Of a stretch of DNA of 64,000 nt, positions 57,214 through 64,000 are shown piece after piece. How positions within the stretch are numbered: position 1 is the stretch's first letter; each line of letters opens with the position of its first letter. A program made the translations under genes and the position numbers. Origin of the DNA: Paragonimus skrjabini miyazakii (taxonomy: Eukaryota > Platyhelminthes > Trematoda > Plagiorchiida > Troglotrematidae); assembly GCA_014338405.1 (NCBI GenBank), contig JTDE01000105.1, forward strand, positions 363,420-427,419, read 5' to 3'. The notes below the pieces were generated by a model that was given only the letters and a program-made list of their open reading frames with translations, did no database searches and had not been told where the DNA came from.

Positions 57214-60200
57214 CTTTTAAAAAACATTGAAGATTTTTAGTAAATGTCTGTTTGTTTTAAAATATAACGAGGTAATCTTCGGTGAAAACTCTCAAGTTTG
57301 ATAAATCCAAACGTTGGATAAAAATGTGTTGGAAAGGCCATCAACATGCATATAAACATTGTGAGGTTCACAGCCACAACTCGTCATGTAAACCGCATAA
57401 TTTTTTATCTTGGTATTGAAGAAACTGTTGAGCTCCAAGCACACTATTTATCTTTAAACAGACTCTCTTGCAAAAGCATCTGTTAGCAACCAGACTAAAT
57501 AGGCAACCTCATACGTCACTTGATTTGGAACCAACATTGAGTAAAACATCAAATCATAATGGAATTGCTTTTTAAAGAAAGATTACAAAACGGTGTATAA
57601 AGCTAACCCGGAAAGTGTAATTTTCCTACGGATTACGAGAAAATTCGCATTTTGTTGCATACGTTTTCTTCTCGAATGCCTATTAATCCCATTGGTGTAA
57701 GAGAACTCAGGTGTGTAACGCACTGCAGATGCCTTCGGTGATCCGCATTTTATTCCGGCTTTTAATCATTCAGTCGTGTTTGCACTGCTATTAGTACCAC
57801 TAGTTCAAGCCTAGCCACAGTTCAATTTCGACAAAAAGACCAGACTTTTAAACGGTCACAGTGTGTTTACTGTTTTGCATTTTCTTTCGGCGTTTATTCC
57901 GTGTACATGTTGTCGATCGATTTTTGTTTTGGAGCCAGGCAAAATCAAACAATCTTTACTTTCTCACTTACTGATAAAATGCGCGTCGTTTTGACTTTTC
58001 AAACATTGTCTTCAATTAACTCTGGTTAGCAGAATTCAAGAAACTCGTCACTCGTTTGTTAACCTCAATGATGTGTGCTGGCTTCAAAACAACCAAGCAG
58101 TTTGTGAACTACTTAATTTGAGGTTGAGCTCGAACTTTGTGCAAGACCCAGTGATGTTATGCAGCGGTTATACTGATTGCTAAGTAACTTTCCGACTACA
58201 AAATTACTCCATCAGTTATAATATATTTTCACAGTCCAGGGGTTGCAATCAACGTAAAGACTTGTCGAGATATTGATGAGCTGATTGGCTAAGAAAAATA
58301 CAAGCTTTGTGACAGAATTTCTTATGAAAGCTGCAAAAATACGAGAAGCTAAAATTTTGGTTGATGCTGGTAAAGGAGAGCGAATGGTAAACTGAATAAA
58401 AACTCGGTGAGTAATCTGCAAGTTTTGTCGGTTGCAATGAGTAAGTGGTGCTTATACCATACCAGTAGTTTCTTTTCACAATCAACATGACAAATTATTT
58501 ATCAACAGCCAGGTTGGTTTAAAGAATGTACTATACACTACACGTGGTTTTGGTACAGATCGCTCTGCAAACACATTTTTCGTGGCCAGATATTCATAAT
58601 AGCATACTGAAGAGAAAATGATTTTTCCAGAGAACAGCAAAACGGAGCTGTTTTGACAGACGTAGCGTAACAGAAGCAATACCAGAATGTAACTCGAAAA
58701 CGAGTAAACATAACCACTAGGTAAGGTACGGCTCACTTTTAGGCAGGATTTGTTTCAGTTTGTGCTCAGAATTCAGAAAACCACCAGGGTGAGCATGGAA
58801 GTATTTTAGCATTTTTGGAATTATAAGTAAAGTGGTATCAAAAAGAACGCAAACTTTTGGTGTCGCTGTTTCATCCTTCATAAATAGAAAAGTCAACTTA
58901 GTAAGATACAACACACCAAAAATATGACAGACTTAATGTTCGTCATCCATAAAAAAATAATCACTAACCCTAAAACTAAGCGGGACTAACGGCAGCGACC
59001 TCTGAAGCCTTATCTGACTGCTCGCGTTCTGAAGTTTTAGAAACATTTAAAGAGGTCTTCTGTGTAAAAGGTTGTTACAATTATAGAAACGACTAAAAAA
59101 TCACCTTCAGTCAACCAAATTACTTTGGATTTATAAGTCTGTTCTTTACTCTTATCATACGTACAAAATTGAAGTGGTTCATGAACAGGCACGAAACGAA
59201 AGATGTTGAACACGCCAGAATAAGAATTTTCCCAGACTGCGATCTGATTTTTAATACGTTGAAACCAACCAGGTTTGTGAAAATCATTTCGGATCGAAAA
59301 CCCAAGAAAACACTAAAGACAATCGCAGAAAACAGCTGGTCTTAAGTGATACTAACCAGATCAAATTTGAAACTGTATGTGAACAATGGAAAGGAGCTAA
59401 GCAAAAACATTATGTCAAGTGGAGCCTCAAAAAGAATTCCAAACACACCGTCAGAATGAACGGCTACTACTGGTAATGAGGAAGTTTTTAAATGATTGAA
59501 CAAATGTACTTGTATTTCTCGGATAACCAGTTACTAAACACAGCTGTTCCTTACAAGATTCTTTTAGGTCTAGATGGATACATTTACCGAAATCTACTGA
59601 GATATTTGACTGGGCAGATCACACAAATATTGCTGGTTCAACTTACTGTTAAAAACGAAATTTTCAAGATACTGGTAAAAAAAGCACTGTTTGGATAGTA
59701 CTAGTTGCGTTTCATAAGTTTTATATGAGAATATCTGAAAAATACCAATTTTACTGTTATTTCGAGATGTTTTCAAAACATTTTTTCAAATAGAAAACGT
59801 ATAGGGGAAAATTTTAAATCTCAGAGTTGATATGAGGCAGAGTGCCATTGTAAAGAAAGGCGTGGAATTGAAAATAACCCCTTTTTCTAGCGGTCGCTTC
59901 TTTTTGAAAGAACTTTTCTAATAAACCTACTGAAACCGTGTTATTTCGTGAATTTTTATGCATGTCAGCCGCCATCCGGCTTACTCACCACCATGTCTTT
60001 TTCACATGGCCAGCATTCCACAAATTATAAACTTTAACAAAGCTGTGTGTAACAAGAGCTCACAAATATTTGTCTGCTGTTACAATTGTGATCATACAAG
60101 TTTCACTTTTATTTCTGTTATTTAAAGGACAGTCGGCTAAATGTTATTGTCATAGCTAGAGTTTGAGTGTTATATGATTAGCCATAAACAGGAGCCATCT

Positions 60201-60255
60201 AAAAATATCAGCTGTAATATGAAATGAAATGGGATTTTTTATAGGTTCGTTTGAT
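57214..60255 (-). other. BCAT intron 4, part without features
   Basis: AT-rich, short overlapping frames only; no repeat of the families above recognised here. Confidence 0.5.
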
Positions 60256-60259
60256 TTGA

Positions 60260-60627
60260 CACTTTCTAACTGTTCAGCTGCGACAGCACTGGATTTCCGT
60301 CACGTCGATAAACATTATGAACAAGCGTCGCTCGATTCCACCTGGTTCTGTATATGATGACGACCGTCGAGAACTTAAACGCAAGCTGACTAAAAGCTTG
60401 CGCAAAGACTGTGAGCAATACTTGGTCGAACAATCAAAAGAGATGGAAAAAGCCTTTTTATCAGCGAAAAGCAGAAAGCTTTTTTCCCTGATCCGTGGTT
60501 GTACTGGCCGTCGAGTCGGTGTAAGTGAGACCATATGTGAGAAAGATGGTTCAATTATTACCAGCCAATCGCGCCGACTTGACAGGTGGGCTAAACATTT
60601 TGAATAACAGTTCAGCTGGCCTGAACT
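60260..60627 (+). pseudogene. RTE-like LINE fragment, endonuclease-RT linker
   Basis: The + frame is open from about 60260: RQHWISVTSINIMNKRRSIP, DDDRRELKRKLTKSLRKDCE, MEKAFLSAKSRKLFSLIRG, VSETICEKDGSIITSQSRRL and DRWAKHFE. These match the trematode LINE linker (RRELKR-LTKSLR-D, RKLF-LIR-T, SETI-EKDG, RRL-RWAEHF), followed by a TAA where the family has FRDQFSWP. It is broken by a gap at 60628, so the RT is missing. Confidence 0.82.
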
Positions 60628-60727
60628 NNNNNNNNNNNNNNNNNNNNNNNNNNNNNNNNNNNNNNNNNNNNNNNNNNNNNNNNNNNNNNNNNNNNNNNNN
60701 NNNNNNNNNNNNNNNNNNNNNNNNNNN
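60628..60727. other. Assembly gap (100 N)
   Basis: Conventional 100 N gap lying inside a LINE, where short-read assembly commonly breaks. Confidence 0.98.
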
Positions 60728-61320
60728 GTTGACATTCGTCCTCTCTGGCGGCTGCCGTGCGGTTGTGCTGAAGGTTCTCTCACGTCCAGCTCCCTAGCGC
60801 CCTTATTCGTTGCGTTGAAGTCCGCTTGTATTCGCCGTCTTCTCACTGTGACTTCCGATCCGTGTTAATATAAGGCTGGGGAAACCCTGGGTGTACGAAC
60901 CCTGGAGCTAGCATCACGAAAAGCGTTAAAGATTACATTAATCGAAGATAAAATTTCTAGGCATTATACTATTCGGCATTTGTTGTAATTTAAAATACAG
61001 GACCATACCCTAGAAGAATCTTCACAAATTACCTGGACCCAATCAGAGATGTCCGTAGGGTACGTGATAAAATCAGAGACCATATGACTAACAGCCTAAC
61101 ATTCTTACCAGTGATACTTCAGTATCTTTTGTGTGAGGTTTCTGCCACTACTTTTTCAAACTATTTTGTGTGCGTTATTTTAACATGTTAATTACTGATA
61201 ACCACCAGTCATCATGAAAACAGGAAAATGTGTACCAATGGAATAACTGATTGCACTGGCGTTGCACAAGTACTATCAGGTTAGTAACAAATTACATGCA
61301 TGAACAGTTCAGCAACTCAC
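60728..61320 (-). other. BCAT intron 4, proximal part
   Basis: GC-rich stretch 60728-60900 beside the gap probably belongs to a repeat (5' part of a LINE on the - strand is possible). The remainder is plain intron up to the exon 4 donor. Confidence 0.4.
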
Positions 61321-61481
61321 GAACTGAGTTTGAATGCACCCCCACCACCTTCCCAAGCTCTTACGAATCTTGGATCAGCATAAAGTGAAACTCCTTTTTT
61401 GTTCGGGCCAAAGTACGCACCAACAGGTGAAAGAATGGTGCAAAGGACGGCTTTGGTTGATATGTCAACTCCGAGAGTTGC
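61321..61481 (-). CDS. BCAT: BCAT exon 4 with PLP-binding lysine
   Basis: Starts ATLGVDISTKAVLCTILSPV then GAYFGPN, and ends FVRAWEGGGGAFKLSS, with the last codon split. Lys of AFKLSSNY corresponds to the Schiff-base lysine in YKLGGNY of mammalian BCAT. Preceding intron 61514-61482 is 33 bp; a GTGAGT donor follows 61321. Confidence 0.93.
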
Positions 61482-61514
61482 CTAAGATGGTTACACTAGG
61501 AATACTGATCTTAC

Positions 61515-61634
61515 ATCACATCCGAAGATAAAAGGTCGAACGTAAAGTGCTTCTCCAGGTCCACTTGGTACCCAACTTTCATCCAAACGTATAAGCTTCT
61601 TAATACATTCCAAAAGTTCAACAGGATCAAAATC
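61515..61634 (-). CDS. BCAT: BCAT exon 3
   Basis: Forty codons: DFDPVELLECIKKLIRLDES-WVP then ALYVRPFIFGCD, aligning with [23 protein letters not shown] and SLYVRPVLIGNE. The Tyr and Arg of LYVRP are conserved in the family near the active site. Preceding intron 61673-61635 is 39 bp. Confidence 0.93.
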
Positions 61635-61673
61635 CTGTTAGAGCAAATGAGGTCAAATGTACAGTTAACTCAC

Positions 61674-61784
61674 TGGTAGGCATAACCTATCGGCAGACCT
61701 ACGCATGCGTTCCATATGTTTTTCAGGACGGAATAGTCGTGAGCGTTTATCTACACCCTTGATAACTTTAAAGCCTTCAAAGGC
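61674..61784 (-). CDS. BCAT: BCAT exon 2
   Basis: Thirty-seven codons, starting AFEGFKVIKGVDKRSRLFRP and ending RRSADRLCLP, matching [20 protein letters not shown] and SAMRLCLP of the mammalian enzyme. The preceding intron (61818-61785) is only 34 bp, with GT...AAAG borders. Confidence 0.93.
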
Positions 61785-61818
61785 CTTTACATAATATCGC
61801 TTCGTTAACGCAAGTTAC

Positions 61819-62133
61819 CGAAGTTGCGTAATGCAGTGCTTTTATAGCTGGTGAAAGAGGTATTGGTGCAAGCTCTTTGATTTCAGGTTTTCCCCAACCA
61901 CTTTTTAGGTTCCACTCGATAGTGAGCATGTGGTCCGTCAAATACTGTCCAAATCCCATGTTTCCAACGGGTTTCTCTCGTCGTGTTTTTGTTTCCGTCA
62001 CAGATAAATCTGAATACTTTAAAAGGAGTAAGTTTATTTCAAATTTATTATTTACTTTGAAAGAGGATATGCACCTTCCAGCATTTTTGAGGGCACACTT
62101 AAGAGTTTTTCCTGAAAATGTGAGGCGGAGCAT
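61819..62133 (-). CDS. BCAT: BCAT exon 1 (start, targeting leader, N-terminal domain)
   Basis: ATG at 62133 is preceded directly by an in-frame TGA, so it is the first possible start unless an upstream exon exists. The first 30 residues (MLRLTFSGKTLKCALKNAGR start) are basic, Ser-rich and lack acidic residues, as in a mitochondrial presequence. Then FGQYLTDHMLTIEWNLKSGW-G matches BCAT [20 protein letters not shown], and PLSPAIKALHYATS ends the exon at a GTAACT donor (61818). Confidence 0.92.
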
Positions 62134-62139
62134 TCAGAA

Positions 62140-62635
62140 CCAATTCGACTAAAACTTGTTCTGGAAATCCTGGCCGTTTGTGCGCGGTGATTAAACACCA
62201 AATTTAAATGTTTCTCGCTAAAAACCATGAATATGGTGCAGTAAAACAACATTTTACTTATTAGAGTCAACGCATTATGGTTGCATTTTCAAGTTCACCC
62301 GCACAGCTGGACAAAAACCCGAGAGTTATCTAAGTATAACTGCAACAATAGAATGAAGTTGAGGTTATGCAGAAAATTCTTCGCGAAAATCGCCAAACAC
62401 AACAACAGAATGCTTTCAGTTTCAATTTCAATTTCAAATCCAGGACTTTGTGAAAGTCTGCGCCTGTTGACGTTCTGATTCATGGCTGGTGTGATCCGGA
62501 CGTATCTCAGTATGCGTTTTCTGCCGATGCGAGTGCGTGCATTAGTGGTCTAATAGTAAGGATAAAAGAGAACAAATGACAAATACTGGTTACCCTAAAC
62601 GGCAAAACTAAAACCACACTTCGATAGGTACAAAG
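62140..62635. other. BCAT upstream region
   Basis: Five hundred bases between the BCAT start and a CR1-like element. It should hold the promoter and 5' UTR; I see no clear TATA box or other site. A CR1-like insertion limits the upstream region on the far side. Confidence 0.4.
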
Positions 62636-62639
62636 TAGA

Positions 62640-64000
62640 AAAAATACTGTTCCAACGTTTAACCGTTTCTATTTTGAATGCATCTACGCTCCAGGCCTCA
62701 GCAATCTCTACTGGAAACTTGTTCCACGAGTTGACCACCCGATTAGTGAAGAACGTATGTCAAACAGCTAATCGCGATCTTGTTTCCTTAATTGTGAATC
62801 TGCGACCTAGTAAGTCTCTGTCCAGACGCATCAAACACAAGCATGCGAGGGAACATTTGCCTGTGTGATATGTAATTGTGTACACTTCGATAAGGTCCCC
62901 TCTTACCCTCCGGCGTTCGAATGAGTGTAAATTCAACGAACTTAGTCGGTCTTGGTAGCTTAGACCCGTACCTTATGTGTGGCGGGTTTTTGTACTTGTT
63001 CGAGGAAGACAGGGCCTCTTTTGAAATATGGTGACCAAGCTTGAGCATAATAGTCCAAGTGGGGCCGAAGTATGGTCGGGAATGAACACTGCTGGACATG
63101 AGTTAGCGATCGCGGTTTTCAGTCGATATGACGCCCGCCGTGCGTTTGTTACTTCTGCGGCACAGTGATTAGATAGAGTAAACGTACTAATGAGCGGGAT
63201 ACTCAAATCTATCGTTTACTGTTCGGTTGTTCATTTGATTGTCTGTCCGTGTGCCCCTCTTACCTACCTGGGGAGCAATTGCGAGAATATGGCTTTTGAG
63301 AATGGTCGGCAGTAAATCCCACTTTAATGTCCATTTGCGAGGTTTTTTTAATGTCCTCCCGGAGAACGTCCGAGTTTAATGTATTCCCAACCAGTATGAA
63401 CCATATGCATACATATAACATGGGCTGACTGAGGCGTCGGCCAAGCCGTTTACGTATACCAGGAAAAGTAAAAGGGTGAGGAGTGATCCTCGAGGTAGTA
63501 AACTTAACGGTGAACCATCGTCCGACAGTACTTCTCTTACTCTCAACTTACATGACCTCAAGGTTATAACCGTCTGGATCCACCTACAGATTCTAGGAGA
63601 CATTCCAGTATCTCGCAGCTTCCAACCCAATAGCTTGTGGGTGACGAAATCGAGAACGTTCTGGAAATCTTTATGACACATCTAGATTACTTTTCCTCTG
63701 TCTAACTTCGTGACAGTATCTAAAAACGTCAGCAGATTGGTAAAACAAGTTTTATCCCTTAAAAAGCCATGTTGGGAAATTGAAAAATTTCTAACCACAA
63801 AGGAATTTACAGATCTTCCCCCGTAGTATGCACTGAAAAATTTTGCTGGTGACCTTGGTTGAGCTTACTGGTCGGTTGGTCCCGGCAACTGACTGATTAC
63901 CACCTTTGAAGGTGGGAACTATGGTGGCTCTTTTCCAATCCCTCACAACTACCCTGTCTTCAATATGATTAAACATTTGGGCAGAAGAGGACGCCAGCAA
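62640..64000 (-). pseudogene. CR1-like non-LTR retrotransposon, decayed, runs off the window
   Basis: Read leftward from the edge: VVRDWKRATIVPTFKGGNQS and NRPVSSTKVTSKIF (RT start, 63980-63800); ISQHGFLRDKTCFTNLLTFL-DTV and DFQNVLDFVTHKLL (63780-63600); a drifted GSLLTLLLFLVYVNGLADAS for GVPQGSVLGPLLFLVYINDL (about 63480-63420). Then QDRLSSLNLHSFERRRVRGD, LIEVYTITYHTG, TFFTNRVVNSWNKFPVEIAE and VDAFKIETVKRW (62959-62660) form the C-terminus. At least three frameshifts, a TGA at about 62773 and a deletion around the YADD box make it inactive. Confidence 0.85.

Larger units (their letters stand above)
48990..62133 (-). other. BCAT: Branched-chain amino acid aminotransferase gene, complete (8 exons)
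   Basis: Eight exons read leftward: 62133-61819, 61784-61674, 61634-61515, 61481-61321, 57213-57071, 55619-55534, 51232-51017, 49046-48990. All borders are GT/AG, phases match, and the spliced frame is 1209 nt (402 aa plus stop), close to the 386-392 aa of mammalian enzymes. BCAT is a fold-type IV PLP enzyme that transfers the amino group of Leu, Ile or Val to 2-oxoglutarate. The first three introns are 34, 39 and 33 bp; the last four are 4.1, 1.45, 4.3 and 1.97 kb and hold LINE and SINE debris and one gap. Confidence 0.93.

Noticed and set aside
1..64000. CRISPR arrays, bacterial operons or ribosome binding sites
   Set aside because: No regularly spaced short repeats; the genes are spliced, so this is eukaryotic DNA.

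Overview
This window looks like nuclear DNA from a parasitic flatworm, most likely a digenean trematode. Four things point that way. It is AT-rich with spliced genes. One gene has 33-39 bp introns at its 5' end and kilobase introns further on, an asymmetry known from schistosomes. It carries decayed CR1-like, RTE-like and Penelope-like retroelements. It also carries a tRNA-headed SINE with a hammerhead-ribozyme core, comparable in design to the schistosome Sm-alpha family. The species cannot be named from sequence alone. Two 100-N runs (38226-38325, 60628-60727) are scaffold gaps.

Two genes are firmly supported. On the + strand, four exons (3411-4085, 6167-6466, 8638-8786, 12944-13162) encode the C-terminal half of an NCLX/SLC8B1-type cation/Ca2+ exchanger; the first half is not recognisable here and probably lies left of the window. 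On the - strand, eight exons between 62133 and 48990 encode a complete branched-chain amino acid aminotransferase (about 402 aa) with a mitochondrial-type leader. Exon phases match throughout both genes. A third locus (about 36.2-42.9 kb, +) has pieces resembling polycystin-1-like proteins, broken by frameshifts and stops; it is reported as a probable pseudogene with modest confidence.

The rest is intron and intergenic DNA full of decayed mobile elements. The main one is a roughly 430 bp repeat unit with pol III A/B boxes, a hammerhead core and a conserved tail. It occurs about a dozen times, as a head-to-tail tandem dimer at 6829-7656, as fold-back copies, and as old fragments. A Penelope-like element with reverse transcriptase and GIY-YIG regions (about 25.1-23.8 kb, -) has a second fragment nearby. 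RTE-like LINE pieces lie at 33.0, 52.0, 53.6 and 60.3 kb, and a CR1-like element fills 64.0-62.6 kb. A separate inverted pair of a dispersed repeat lies at 16.5 and 18.2 kb, and a 171 bp hairpin lies in an exchanger intron.

The two intact genes are unrelated neighbours: the exchanger reads rightward, the aminotransferase leftward. Both relate to mitochondrial metabolism only by family knowledge; nothing suggests co-regulation. The best candidate for an unusual system is the tandem, hammerhead-bearing SINE together with Penelope-like remnants, a combination reminiscent of metazoan retrozymes.
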